Shown here: piece by piece, positions 53,198 to 64,000 of the stretch
How the letters are laid out: each line of letters begins with the position of its first letter
Numbering within the stretch: position 1 is the stretch's first letter
Assembly (NCBI GenBank): GCA_013423325.1
Contig: BLJB01000207.1
Location: 186,001 to 250,000, forward strand
Length of the DNA: 64,000 bases
Direction of reading: 5' to 3'
Origin: Usnea hakonensis
Taxonomy: Eukaryota > Ascomycota > Lecanoromycetes > Lecanorales > Parmeliaceae
Program-made: the position numbers and the translations under genes
The notes under the pieces: generated by a model
What the model saw: only the letters and a program-made list of their open reading frames with translations
Databases searched by the model: none
What the model was told of the DNA's origin: nothing

Positions 53198-53911
53198 ATG
53201 GTTAAATCCACACAGATAGCCAGAATTGATGGCCTCCTGCTCGCAGCGACTGTCGACGATGAACAAGCAGAAACCGAGCTCGCAGATCCCAAGGCCAACG
53301 CGAAAATGATCGTCCGGCGGCTGAACCGCAACTCTGAGCCTCAGGCCAGCATAGAAGCCGGTAAATACACTCTGCAGTACGTTTCCTGCTCGCTCCCGTT
53401 CTACCAGAGACGCTGTCCCTGACCTCTCTGAGCGCATCACAGCTACATGATCCAAGACCAACTCTGCTTCCTCACCATCTGCGACCACTCCTATCCCCGC
53501 AAACTAGCCTTCACCTACCTCTCCGACGTAGCCACCGAATTCACAACCACCTACTCCTCCGCCCAATACCTCTCCCCCACCTGCCGCCCCTACGCCTTCG
53601 TCGAGTTCGACACCTTCATGCAACGGACTAAGAAAACATACCAGGATAGCCGCGCGAGTCAGAATCTGGATAAACTGAATGACGAGCTGAGGGATGTGAC
53701 GAAGGTTATGACGAAGAATATTGAGGATTTGTTGTATAGAGGGGATAGTTTGGAGAGGATGGGCGAGATGTCGGATCGGTTGAAGGAGGATAGTAGGAAG
53801 TATAAGAGGGCGGCGGTGAGGATTAATTGGGAGTTGCTGCTGAAGCAGTATGGACCGTTTGCGGGGGTTGGGGTGGTGATGATTGTACTCATATGGTGGA
53901 GGTTCTTTTGA
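53198..53911 (+). CDS. SEC22: R-SNARE Sec22
   Basis: Two exons (53198-53376 and 53443-53911) with a 66-nt intron join in frame to 215 aa, the usual Sec22 length. Sec22 drives vesicle fusion between ER and Golgi. Residues 1-120 form the longin domain (MVKSTQIARIDGLLLAATVD, then YMIQDQLCFLTICDHSYPRK and LAFTYLSDVA). Residues ~130-190 form the SNARE helix with NLDKLNDELRDVTKVMTKNI and the central arginine in LLYRGDSLERM. The C-terminal membrane anchor is GPFAGVGVVMIVLIWWRFF. The first junction restores the conserved YTLHYMI. Very close to yeast Sec22 by recall of the family. Confidence 0.96.
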
Positions 53912-54364
53912 GCGCTTTATGGCTTGTCGAATACCCATTGCATCTTGCGCTTCTATGGAATATTTGCATAGGGTGCTGATGGCTGTGATGGCCTTTGTAT
54001 CTATATTTTTCTGCACTGCCACTTTGCACATGAGCCCTTCTGGACTATCTGTCTCTGGCCTCACTGTGACCTTCCATGTTTGCCTCTTACCACCAGCATT
54101 GAAAGACTTGATGGCCGCGCTTCTTTTCATCGCTATTGTACATAATAATCTCTGCTAATCACTTCGATAGGCTGTTGCCGAAGCTTTCCCCTTGCTATGA
54201 GGGCAGATATCGAAATCACCGACGCCGACATCAAGCTTAATGACGACCATAAGCTTGATGACAGGTGCAACCTTGATGCATATGATCCTTCAGCATCTCA
54301 AACACACAATTACAACCGCCTGAAATTCTCAACCATCCATGAACATCCTTCAGAACGCGTCTTC
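53912..54364. other. Convergent 3' regions, nothing recognised
   Basis: About 450 bp between the SEC22 stop and the stop of the minus-strand coiled-coil gene; presumably the two terminators. Confidence 0.45.
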
Positions 54365-55120
54365 CTACTCCCCCTCCTCAGGAATGTCATCCAACTTCTG
54401 CTCCACAACCGGCCCCTTTCCTTTTTTCCCCTTCTTCCCCTTCTTTCCCTTCTTTCCCTTCTTCCCCTCACCATCCCCCCCTTTCTCCCCACCCACCTTA
54501 TCCGCCTCCCTCTCCTCACTCCTAACACAATGATCACAACCCCCTTCCACAATCCCACACGCCGGCTTCGCACCCAGCTTCTTTTCCAACTCAACCACCT
54601 TCCCGTGCAGACTGTCCAACTCCGCGCAGTCGCTGTCCACCTCCTTCCACAACTCCTGACACTTGTTGTACAGTTCCAGATCATGCGCCCCGATGGCATC
54701 GCGTTTTTTTTCGAGGCGCTTTGCCACGTATATCATTTCGGCGATGATTTCAGAGGCGCGTCGCATCTTGTGCATGAGAGTTGCGTGAGTCAGGACTTGT
54801 TCGTAGGTGAGTGGCCTTGGCGCGGTGCGCATCGTGTTGTTGGATGCGAGTAGGGAGTTGCAGAGTGAGACGAAGTGGTCCTTATGGGTCACGCATGCTG
54901 TGTGATGGGAGATGAACTTCGCCATAACCTTATCGTGGCGTGACTGAGCTATCTTGTGTTCGTACAATAGCTGCTCATATCCTTTGCGGATCGGCATTAC
55001 ACGTATTGCAAACGATCGGAATGTAGCGACCGCGGCCTTGTATTCTGCTTTGAGGACAGGAGAGACCGGGGTTTTAATTGATCGCTCGTTGCTTGGTGTG
55101 CCGGGAGGGAGCGTAGCCAT
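54365..55120 (-). CDS. Coiled-coil protein with lysine/glycine-rich tail, unknown function
   Basis: This intronless gene encodes 251 aa. Residues ~20-180 are strongly helical with heptad-like spacing (YEQLLYEHKIAQSRHDKVMA, then IIAEMIYVAKRLEKKRDAIG and ELDSLHGKVVELEKKLGA). Residues ~210-235 consist of GKKGKKGKKGKK units, followed by an acidic end (VEQKLDDIPEEGE). The DNA for the lysine repeat is a TTCCCCTTC-type microsatellite on the + strand (near 54420-54470). There is no signal peptide or membrane segment. The family is not recognised; the layout could suit a nucleic-acid- or cytoskeleton-binding protein. Confidence 0.7.
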   Translation of the reverse strand: MATLPPGTPSNERSIKTPVSPVLKAEYKAAVATFRSFAIRVMPIRKGYEQLLYEHKIAQSRHDKVMAKFISHHTACVTHKDHFVSLCNSLLASNNTMRTAPRPLTYEQVLTHATLMHKMRRASEIIAEMIYVAKRLEKKRDAIGAHDLELYNKCQELWKEVDSDCAELDSLHGKVVELEKKLGAKPACGIVEGGCDHCVRSEEREADKVGGEKGGDGEGKKGKKGKKGKKGKKGKGPVVEQKLDDIPEEGE

Positions 55121-55519
55121 GTTTGGATTTATGCGGTAAGTGTATAGACGTTGGTTGGATTAGGTAAACGTGGGTAGATAGGGGTGATGATGAAGTTAAA
55201 GTGAGTATTCAACAGCAAAAATATAGTCGGCGCGTGTCCTTAAGGAGCTTTCGAAACACCGTAATTGCGCGCTTAGGATCTTTGGTTGTGAAGTGAATCA
55301 TTTTAAAGAAATGTGTTGTTTGTTTATTTTGTCGGCCCCTTTCAGAATCTAACCGGCTACTTTCTGGCTTGACTTGCACAGTCACGGCCCTAGACTGTCA
55401 GATCAGTATCATAATCTGACTTGGAGTGGATGCATATCGGAAAAAAGAATATTTCGCATGACTTGTTGATAAATGCAACCCTTCTCTCGTTTACATCCTC
55501 TCCAAATGCCGTCATTCCC
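55121..55519. other. Intergenic spacer, nothing recognised
   Basis: About 400 bp upstream of the coiled-coil gene; promoter side. Confidence 0.4.
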
Positions 55520-56040
55520 CAAGGTTGCTGCCAGATGCGTATGCTACCCTTTGGTCTCCAGCGTGAATGTCCAGGGCTCCTTCAGAATAGGCCCCCGCAT
55601 CCATCTCTGTCTGAATGCGCCTGATGACGTCTTTGAGCCTTTGCTCCGATCCCAGCCAGTCCAGATTGTTGGGTGGTGGCTTTTTTTCATCTACCCGAAC
55701 CACCTGCTTGAGCAGCTCCACTGCTCTTCCATCATAATCTTTACCCGTGCTAATTGAGCTTTCTGCAAGCAGATACTGCGCTGATAAGAGTCTTTCGTCT
55801 TCAGCTTCTTACCCCTCTGCATACATAATGACCACAGTTTCAACATTCCCTGCTGATTTCCCATCATGCGCGTATCTAATGTGACTATAAGCTCTTGCAA
55901 GGTATCGCTGCAATGACAGAAGTCTTTCATCATCAGCTTCTAGACTATTAGTGTATATGCTAACCATGGACTTAAGCACCCCTGCTGCTCCAGAACCGCT
56001 GTAGCTCATGCCAGATATGAGCTTTACCAAACCCTCGTTG
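55520..56040 (-). pseudogene. Relic of a tetratricopeptide-repeat gene
   Basis: On the minus strand two ~40-residue units are similar to each other: LEADDERLLSLQRYLARAYS near 55940, and EAEDERLLSAQYLLAESSIS followed by GRAVELLKQVVRVDEKK near 55790-55700. The RLLS.Q..LA.AY and AVELLKQVVRV parts match the A and B helices of the kinesin-light-chain-like TPR repeats common in fungal NLR-type proteins. A stop separates the units and the reading changes frame. No NACHT domain can be seen upstream, so only a decayed end is left. Confidence 0.5.
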
Positions 56041-57642
56041 CGAGTATCAACACCTAAGGTCGTCCGGTGTTAAGCTTCCTGCCATTATCCTAACCCCAGG
56101 TTTAAAGATTCTACTACGCCATAGAAGAGTCTGTCTTTGTAAGAGGTCTTTCTATGCTCATGACGTGACCCTGATAGAGCAGGATTAAGGTCCTAACATT
56201 TTGGGTGTTGCTCTGTGGCCTAAAAGGCTTCTGCCAGTCTGAGTTTCGGATGGAGTCCAGTGGATAGCGAGCTGTTTGTCTTGTCTCAGGCCTTTCAAAA
56301 AACGACTCCAGAAATTTTCCTGCTGGGATGTGATAAAAAGCTATTGACGTTCAGTGTCTAGATTTCAAGATTATAAACTCATTAGCTCTTGCCCGGGTCT
56401 TGAATGTCCGGAGTAATCCAAAAGCGACTCAAGTGTTCCAATATCACCCAAGTTGTAAAAGAGTTCGCGGATCTTGAAATGAGTCTGAAATATCTTCGTT
56501 CCGGTCATACGACTAATACTACCAATGCTCTGATCATACATTTATGATACCTCAAAAGCTGCTCTTCAGCATTGATCGCAGTTTGGCTCATTATCGACGT
56601 GCTCGTATGTGGAATGGTAGAGTCTCCTTCTGCCGGGCGGAGGACGGGAGAAGATCTGACTTTAATACTCTCAACTTTGCCAGGTGTACGTGGGGATTAC
56701 TGTCACTCAATTGGCGATTTGAGAACAGCTTGAGCCACGAACATACATTTTATATTCACGAGGCCGCCACGGAAGCTCCTGATGCTGTTCGTCTAACATT
56801 TGGAGAGCTGCTAGTTGCTCAGTCTGCGCAGAGCCATCTTCCAGTGTAATTTTGAGGCACGAGGTTTATTTCTTGCACTACTGATGGAATCTGAACGTCA
56901 CTGGCCAAGAAATCATTTGGTTGTTTCGGTTGAAATATAAATGAGAGCAGTCAGCGGTCTTCCAGCGTCAGCTTTCGACTGCGGCTACAGTATTGAGAAA
57001 AGCGTAAGGGCATTGTCATCGGTGATATTGCTCCATAGTTTACTGAACAGATGAGCTGACTGCGAACCCTTATATCTCTGGTTGGAATCCTCTTGGATAT
57101 CAGCTACTTTGGAGGTCGCACATGATGTATCTTCATTAGCAGCTTTTGCCATAATCACTTGCAGGAGGCCGTGGGAAGGGGTCGCAGATTAGAAGTTCTC
57201 CTGAATCGAAAGGGCCATCGAGGCCATTTACAACCTGCTCAAGAAAGAAGGCTGCGGGCAGTGAAGGGTAGTCTCGGTAGAACGCTCACATATTAGATGC
57301 GACGATGCGTAGCCTTGGGTTATGCATGCGTTGTCAATGCCCTCGAGTGCCTTTGGACCTAGCCCTGTAGCTTGTAGCCAAGTTTCTAGGAATTAATGGA
57401 ACAATCGGCTGATTTCTGGCAGGATAGCCTCATATCAATCTCTCAACATTGTTCAACTCGATCATTTAAGTTTCTTGGCGCTTCTCAGCCCTACGAGGAT
57501 CACGTCGCCTTTGACTGCCTGAGCTCTCAAATCTCTATACATCCGGCTTACCACAAACACATACCTCGCAATCTTCCCGTCAGGCGTTTCAGCTCAGTGG
57601 AAGCTTCATAAAACATCGCCTGATGCTTGACGGTTCTCAGCA
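56041..57642. other. Gene-poor stretch, perhaps more of the decayed gene
   Basis: About 1.6 kb with no frame over ~100 codons and no recognisable domain. It lies upstream of the TPR relic on its strand and could be its unrecognisable remainder. It also contains the promoter of PRE5 at its right end. Confidence 0.4.
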
Positions 57643-58582
57643 TGTTTCGAAACAACTATGATAACGATTCCGTGACATTGTATGCACTGCCATGTCCTAC
57701 CTACCATTGATGAGCTCTAGCTTACGTTCCCCACAGCTCGCCGCAAGGCCGCATCTTTCAAGTCGAATATGCATCAGAAGCCGTCAAACAAGGATCAGTG
57801 GTGGTCGGAATCGCCAGCAAGACACACACCGTACTAGTGGCACTGAAGGTCCGCCCAGCTATCTCAAAAGATCTGCATCAAATTGTTAACGCGCCGCTCT
57901 CCCCCAGCGAAATGCAGAAGAACTCTCCTCCTACCAGAAAAAAGTAATCGGCATCGACTCCCATTTCGGCATCGCCCTCGCCGGCCTCGCATCCGACGCC
58001 CGTGTCCTCTCAAACTTCATGAAACAGCAAGCGCTCGCCTCGAAAATGACCTACGGCCGTCCCATCCCCCTCGAACGCATCGTCACTCAGATCGGCGACC
58101 GCGCTCAAACTTCTACTCAGGTCTACGGCAAGCGGCCTTATGGTGTGGGGTTACTGATTGCCGGCGTGGACGAGACGGGTCCACATTTGTTTGAGTTCCA
58201 GCCGTCGGGGATGACGCAGGAGATGGCGGCGTGTGCGATTGGCGCGAGAAGTCAGATGGCGAGGACGTATTTGGAGAGGCATTTGGATGCGTTTGCGGAC
58301 TCGAGTCGGGAGGAGCTTGTTAAGCATGGGTTGAGGGCGCTGAAGGAGAGTCTGAGTCAGGATAAAGAGTTGACGATTGATAATACGAGTGTGGGGGTTA
58401 CGGGCTTGGCGAGTGATGGGAAGAGGAAGACGGAGAGCTTCAAGTTGTATGATGGGGCTGAAGTGGGACCGTTGTTGGAGGCTGCTTTGGAGGGTGCGGA
58501 GCCGGCTGCTGAGTCGAGAATGACTGAGGGGGGTGACGGGGCAGATGCAGGTGCAGGAGATAGCATGGAGGTGGATACATAG
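57643..58582 (+). CDS. PRE5: 20S proteasome alpha subunit (alpha-6/PSMA1 type)
   Basis: Three exons (57643-57680, 57737-57848, 57908-58582) with 56- and 59-nt introns join in frame to 274 aa. The first junction rebuilds the alpha-subunit opening MFRNNYDNDSVTFSPQGRIF then QVEYASEAVKQGS, the N-terminal helix that guards the proteasome gate. The rest has the usual order: VGIASKTHTVLVALK, KVIGIDSHFGIALAGLASDA, YGRPIPLERI, KRPYGVGLLIAGVDETGPHL and GARSQMARTYLE. The MFRNNYD start and the acidic C-terminal tail (GDSMEVDT) are characteristic of alpha-6 (yeast PRE5, human PSMA1). It is a structural, non-catalytic subunit. Convergent with the LOG gene, 160 bp apart. Confidence 0.95.
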
Positions 58583-58742
58583 ACTGGATTGCTTGCTGCA
58601 CCAAACTGTATTTTATCAAGAATATCTCATCAAGCTTGCCGCTTTTATATCCCTGTGGGTATTTGCCAACGCCTCGCTATGCATACGGCATGCCTTCATG
58701 ATGTGTGTCCAATCTTCCCCCAAAATCAGCACTTCAACTATC

Positions 58743-59526
58743 TTACTTCTGAGTCCAATCCAACTTAAACCTCCCCTCTGCGACTTTGTACTCCCTCAAC
58801 TCGCGAACCACCTCCTCCGCATCCAGCGCCTCAACCAAAATCCCCGCATTCCCCGGCGCAATGAATCCGGCGCTCACAGCAGTCTTCACCCATTGTATCA
58901 ACCCATCATAGTATCCCTCCACGTTGAACACCACAACCCCAGCGCCATGTATCCCGAGCTGGTTCCACGTAATCACCTCCATCAACTCCTCCAATGTCCC
59001 ATACCCCCCACTCAACGCAACAAATCCACTCCCAGGGCCCCCTTCCACAACCTTCTTCGCCATCAATTGCTTGCGTGTATGCATGTCCGGCACAACGGTC
59101 ATGCGTCCATACAAGTTTTCGTCGATCGAACAGCCATTGTGTGCGGACTGGGTGCCAGGCCGACCCTCTTGCTCGAATTGTACGAGGGCGGTGGGGATAA
59201 TGCCGGAGACGGAGTCAGGACCTGAGAGGGAGACGAGCGTGCGGGCTATTTCGCCCATGATGCCGACGGTGCCGCCGCCGTAGACGAGGTGGATGTTGTA
59301 CTTGTGGAAGGTTTCCCCGAGGGATTTTGCGGCGGCGAGATGGGCAGGGGACGTGCCGGCTGAAGAGCCGCAGCTGATACTGTGTTAGCAGAGGCTATTG
59401 ATTGAGGGAGAGGAGGGCTCACAAAACGCAGACGACGGGACCATTGGTGGTGATAGGGATGCTGTGTGCGGGGCGAGAGGCGGTGGAGTTTGGCTGGAGA
59501 GATGGACTTGGAATTTCTGAAGACAT
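58743..59526 (-). CDS. LOG-family (lysine decarboxylase-like) phosphoribohydrolase
   Basis: Two exons (59526-59423 and 59373-58743) with a 49-nt intron join in frame to 244 aa. The junction restores VCVFCGSSAGTSPAHLAAA, the first nucleotide-binding motif. It is followed by HLVYGGGTVGIMGEIA and the catalytic stretch FVALSGGYGTLEELMEVITW, the fungal form of the PGGxGTxxE motif with Ser in place of Pro. LOG enzymes release free cytokinin base and ribose 5-phosphate from cytokinin riboside monophosphates; fungal members may do this or act on other nucleotides. The N-terminal 30 residues are Ser/Pro-rich. The family is certain; the natural substrate is not. Confidence 0.9.
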
Positions 59527-60006
59527 GGCTGAATTGTGAGTAGTAGAGAGATGATTTGATTATGTGTTTTGGGTCTCCTAGGAGCTTGAGTATCTGAGTT
59601 TCTGTCCAAAATATATCCAAAAATTGCAAAGTAATGAAGGTACAATTGAAGGTGTCTGATGATAGATAATATTTACAGCAGATAGTGTTAACAAATCTTC
59701 GATGCTCATGTGTTGAGAATGCAAGACTATAGAATGAGTGGACGCCTCAATGTGGCATTTGACTTCACCTGTAGTAGAGTCGGTGAATCAAAGTACGTAC
59801 CTTAGGGTGTATAAAGTAACACACTCGACTCATAACTCATAACAAACCCTGTCCTCAACGTATGAGTCCGTCATCTCCGTAACATTCATGACGATCAGGG
59901 TCTGAGCTGGCGCGGGTGACAGCTAAAGACAAAACCCATCCCATAAGTTTTCATTCTTTGAGTAACAAACCTTCAAGCTACAATACGCACACAGGTCTTA
60001 CTCAAT
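59527..60006. promoter_or_regulatory. Shared divergent promoter of LOG-family gene and CLPTM1
   Basis: 480 bp between outward-facing start codons, with a TACGTACCTTAGGGTG stretch near 59794. No further elements recognised. Confidence 0.45.
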
Positions 60007-62069
60007 ATGCCTCCTCAAGAGGCTCAACCTGCTGATGCAGGGGAAGGGCAAGCCGGTCTAAGTGTGAGAATTGGTCGTTACGACACAATATAGGCATCTC
60101 TGTGTTCTTGCTGACCGTCTACTAGCAAACAATGAAATCGGCACTTCAAGGCATAGCCATATTCATGCTTGTACAATTCGCCATGTCCAATTTCTTCGGC
60201 AAAAAAGGTGGAAGCTCCAACACCTCCGCGCCGCTTGGAGGCGCCCCGGTGCCTTCGTTTGACGAAAGAGCGGACGGCGTCATCACGACGTACAACCCCA
60301 TACCTCAAGTGATTGCACCGATATGGCCCTTGGACAGTACCCTCGATTTCTCAATCTATGTGTCCCCATCGGTCGCTATGCCAGCGTTGGGTTCGCTGAA
60401 AGCCGAGACCTTGGTATTGGAAGAGAAAGGGTTCACAATTGGGGATTGGCAGGATAGTCGGACAATCGACACAGCTTTCAAAGTCCCCAAGGATGTGCAG
60501 AATAATGGAACACTGTGGGCCCACTTCTATATCGCTCTTCATGGGCATGCATTCGACCCCACAGCTCAGGGATATGACCCGGCCAAGGCTTACCATTTCG
60601 TTCGTCCGTTGAATCAATTTCTGCCTAAAAAGAAAGTCGTCAAAACGAAAAATCTCCTCGGCAAGCCTGCTGAGAATGATACGACCGAAGAGGATATACC
60701 GAGTACGCCCGGAGTGGCATCCTACTACCATCCCAATTTCACCATGTCTTTCATTCCAGACTCTGGCTCCCAGCCCTATCCCACTATGCACCCAGCCGTC
60801 CGTCAGTTCGTGAACCTGGAGAGTACTGGAGCGCGAGATGCCTCAGGTCAGAACGGCTGGTACTATCCTATACTCTTTGTAAACACCTTCTGGCAGCTCA
60901 AGGATCACATGACGGAGCTAAACGACACGGTCAAAGAGCTCCCTCTTCACATCACTGTGAACAACATGGCCAATTGGAAGTTCTCCATTTACGCCAGCAT
61001 TGATGAGGGTATGAAACAACAACAAAGGCAAGCTGCCAGCGGAGGGCCGATGCCTGCGGGTGGAGACGGGAGTGAGCTTGAGATGGTCAAGCGCGTGCTG
61101 ATCGACACAAATGTATACCTTCTCGCAACGACGGGCGTCGTCAGTGTTCTTCATATGATTTTTGAAGCATTAGCCTTCAAAAGCGACGTCTCACATTGGC
61201 GCAACAAGAAAGACAATGTGGGTATCTCGGTCAGGACGATCCTTGCCAATGTCTTCATGCAGACTGTCATATTCCTGTACCTCATGGACAACAGCGAAGG
61301 CACCTCTTGGATGATTCTTGTAGGACAGGGTATGGGTATCTTGCTTGAGGCGTGGAAGATCACCAAGACCGTCGACGTTCGAGTCCGCGAATCAGAGCCG
61401 GGATCGTGGCTGCCGTACAAGATTACCTTTGAGGACAAGCATAAGCTCTCTCAGACAGAGGAAAAAACGAAGGAGTATGATGAGATTGCTTTCCGCTACC
61501 TTTACATGATAGCAGTACCGCTACTTGGGGCCTACGCGGTCTACAGCCTCATCTACGATACACACAAGAGCTGGTATAGTTTTGTCATCACCACGCTCGT
61601 CGGCAGCGTCTATGCATATGGCTTTTTGATGATGGTCCCGAGTCTGTACATCAACTACAGACTCAAGGTACGCCCCTCGCTCCCCCATCCATCCATCCCT
61701 CCACCCATACTAACCCAACCCCCTCCCCAACAGAGCGTCGCCCACATGCCCGCCCGAGCCATGACCTACAAAGTCCTCAACACCTTCATCGACGACCTCT
61801 TCGCCTTCACAATCAAAATGCCCACCCTCCACCGCCTCGCCACCCTCCGCGACGACGTCATCTTCTTCGTCTACCTCTACCAGAGCTACGCGTACAAAGT
61901 CGACACCACCAGAGTCAACGAGTTCGGCCAAGGCGGCGACGACGAGGCGGTCGAGGAAAAAATCGCTAGTAAGCCGTTGGCGGCGCCGCCGGGGTCGGGT
62001 AAGGATGAGAAGAGTGAGGGGGCGAGAGCGACGGGGGTAAGGAAGGTGGAGGCGAAGAAACGGAGGTGA
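60007..62069 (+). CDS. CLPTM1-family multi-pass membrane protein
   Basis: Three exons (60007-60063, 60126-61667, 61734-62069) with introns of 62 and 66 nt give 644 aa. The family (cleft lip and palate transmembrane protein 1; PF05602) is conserved in eukaryotes and includes an ER-resident scramblase-like group in animals. An early membrane segment (ALQGIAIFMLVQFAMSNFF) precedes a large lumenal part (SIYVSPS, then HAFDPTAQGYDP, SFIPDSGSQPYP and KDHMTELNDTV). Then come about five membrane segments, with conserved FEALAFKSDVSHWRNKK, YINYRLK joined to SVAHMPARAMTYKVLNTFID, DDLFAFTIKMPT and RDDVIFFVYLYQ. The tail is basic (KVEAKKRR). The second intron is a multiple of three with no stop, so the gene looks uninterrupted there. 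Confidence 0.93.
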
Positions 62070-62692
62070 GGGGGTGGTTGGGTGCGGGAATTGATGGGCT
62101 CTTCTTGCTGGATGGATGGATGTTTTCTGAGGATTGAAGTGGTAGTAGTAGTTATGTGACTCCAGTCCAATAGAATTATCTTTGTCATTCTTCCATGTGC
62201 GTATATACTAAGGTACTTATATACTCTTGCAAATCTGACTCATCGATCAATCTACCTTATTCACCCCCTTTCTCTCTCCCCTTCTCTCCCCTCACCCTCA
62301 TCCCCCCCTTTCCCCCTTCCTTACCTCTCACCCCGCCCCCCCAGCCAAGCACAGCACAACCCATCCCAAGCACAGCAACGCAACAGAACTCCTACCCATA
62401 CCGCCCAGAAAATCCCTCGGCCCAAAGTGCGTGCCAGTGTTGCGACTATCTGCTGGGGTTTATGGATGGATGGAGAGTGTGGGTCGTGGGAGCGAGTGGA
62501 TATGGTGTGGTGTGGTGTGGTAGCGTAGTCGGCGGAAGACATCGATGACGGGGATCCCAAGTAAGGCACGTTTGCCGTGCGAAGTCCCGTGCCGTCCTCG
62601 GGGATTGGCTTTGTCGTCGAGAGTGTTCTTCTCTCCCTCCCTCCCGTCCACAATCCCAACTTCTTTCTTTCTTCAGGAACCCCGGCGCAGCC
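62070..62692. other. Convergent 3' regions with simple repeats
   Basis: About 620 bp between two converging genes. It includes C/T-rich tracts near 62265-62345 and a TGGTGTGG repeat near 62500-62520. No gene seen. Confidence 0.5.
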
Positions 62693-63932
62693 TCAACCGC
62701 TCCCCCTGCCCCCCTCCAACATCCTCGCTATCCCCCCCGCCATCGCCTCCTGCACCCCCGTCGTCGGATGCAGCGCGTCCCGCCACAAATACCTCTCCAC
62801 CTCCACCCCGCACTCCTCCCTCAACACCCCCTTCTCCCTCGCATCCCTATACACCTCGCAATTATTCGTCGTGTTGACATACAGCGCTGTTTGCGGGAAA
62901 GATGTCGGGTCCGCGATGACGGAGGCGAAGAGTGTGTGTGCGGAGTATTGGAAGACGGTGGCGTCGGGGTGGGTGGTGCTGAGGTCGGTGGCTAGGGTGG
63001 CGAGCTTGGTGTTCCAGAGGATGATGGCGGCTGGGGGGACGGGGTGGCCCCATTTGTGGGAGAAGGGGAGGAGGTTGAGGGGGGGGATGTCAACGATGAG
63101 GAAGTTGCGGGCGCCGGTTTGGTAGAGCTGGGAGGGGCGAGGTGCGTGGTTAGCGGTGGGGATGGACGGATTGGGAATGGGATCTGAAAAGGGGAGGGTG
63201 CCTTACTTGCTCGAGTAAGAATGCGTAAATGGCAAAGAGGCTGGTGAATATTTCCGAGCAGTCGTCCTTTGTTAGCGGCTGGTCCGTGCACCGCCGGACG
63301 TCGTTGATGCCGAAAAACGTGGCGAAGAGACTGTTGGAAGCGTTCCAGCCGACGGCGTCGGTGTGGTTGCGGATGCCGTAGTGAGGCATGTAATGCTCGT
63401 GGTAGAAGCGTGCGAAGCCGTCCATGGTGGCGCCGTAGCTGGCCATGTTGTAGGTATTGATGACGCTGTTGTTGTAGTTCAGTGTGAGGTAGTGAATCCA
63501 TTTTTGGTCAAGGGATGAGGATTTTGGGAGTTGTGGGTTGCCGAAAGGGTTGCTGGGAGAGGGCTGTTCCTTTTGGGGGTCGAAGTCGGTGCTAGTGTAG
63601 GAATCTCCGCTAATGATGGTAATGTCAGTCTTTGCCTTTCTCCTCTTCACTTGTTTTCGTTTGGGAGCATACAAAACAAACATGTTCTCCACGTTGGCCC
63701 ATCCCTGCCAGTGGCTGATGCTGGGAGTCCTCGACGGTCCTGACGAAAAAAAAGATGGCAAGCGATCATAGGACAGAAGGGTCCAGAAGATGGTGAAGGG
63801 GACGACGACGGTCAAGAAGGTCAAGACTCTACGTGGAAGAGCGAGGGGGGAATTGCGCAAGGAAGCATATATGTCCTTGGAGGGATACTCGTACATGTCT
63901 CTGGCACCGTAGCATTCTTTCGGGACATGCAT
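62693..63932 (-). CDS. Membrane-anchored SGNH/GDSL hydrolase (CE16-like acetylesterase)
   Basis: Three exons (63932-63673, 63609-63207, 63127-62693) with introns of 63 and 79 nt give 365 aa. A type II anchor (VLTFLTVVVPFTIFWTLL, residues ~36-53) follows a short cytosolic tail. The first junction creates FVFGDSYTSTDF, the block I serine motif. Block II is NMASYGATMDG, and block III FFGINDV contains the GxND. The last exon ends with DALHPTTGVQEAMAGG, carrying the catalytic Asp and His. This set fits carbohydrate esterase family 16, which removes acetyl groups from plant cell-wall sugars; a lumenal or cell-surface position is inferred from the anchor. The 63-nt intron has no stop and is a multiple of three, so unspliced reading hides it. 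An internal Met 13 could also serve as start. Confidence 0.88.
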
Positions 63933-64000
63933 GCTACTTAATGAACGAAAGCGAAAGAGCGGTCTGTATTTTTACAAATATCAAAGAGAGTGATGAAAGA

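Overview
The window is eukaryotic nuclear DNA from a filamentous ascomycete (Pezizomycotina). The genes are widely spaced and carry short GT-AG introns of about 48-180 nt. They encode Sec22, Mediator Med6, a proteasome alpha subunit, Tdp1, fused aminodeoxychorismate synthase, CLPTM1 and a Zn2Cys6 regulator. The several 2EXR-domain genes, a DUF4238 gene and the style of the cysteine-rich membrane proteins suggest Leotiomycetes (Helotiales-like); that placement is inference from family knowledge. I saw no tRNA, rRNA, CRISPR or prokaryotic operon.

Layout. 1-114 is the 3' end of a gene cut by the window edge. 0.1-9 kb is sparse: one 2EXR gene with an acidic tail (3.2-4.1 kb), a cysteine-rich single-pass membrane protein (6.7-7.8 kb) and much microsatellite DNA. 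9.3-15 kb holds a small tail-anchored coiled-coil protein, an FAD-dependent amine-oxidase-like enzyme and a DUF4238 gene whose C-terminus seems lost through a frameshift in a G7 run. 15.6-22.7 kb is a one-strand tandem array of 2EXR genes: three intact, one pseudogene and one fragment. 22.9-29 kb holds Tdp1 and two tandem F-box paralogues, then a minisatellite of six ~90-bp units. 30.3-30.8 kb is an inverted copy of a ~470-bp element also found at 0.4-0.9 kb. 31.1-37.2 kb holds an ankyrin protein with an NLR-like N-terminus and a decayed membrane-protein gene.

38-64 kb is richer in conserved genes: PABA synthase, MED6, two short-chain dehydrogenases and a divergent Zn2Cys6 regulator, a proline-rich secreted protein interrupted by a run of 60 cytosines, a Myb-like/ASXH-like nuclear protein divergent from SEC22, a lysine-rich coiled-coil protein, a TPR relic, proteasome alpha (PRE5), a LOG-family enzyme, CLPTM1 and a membrane-anchored SGNH hydrolase.

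The left half looks like accessory DNA with duplicated gene families and decaying copies; the right half looks like core genome. All splice sites were read by eye from GT/AG signals, reading frame and family conservation. Those of FAD oxidase, TDP1, MED6, SEC22, PRE5, LOG, CLPTM1, SGNH and the second SDR join in frame and restore family motifs; the start of the first SDR and the structure at 49.4-50.0 kb are uncertain.
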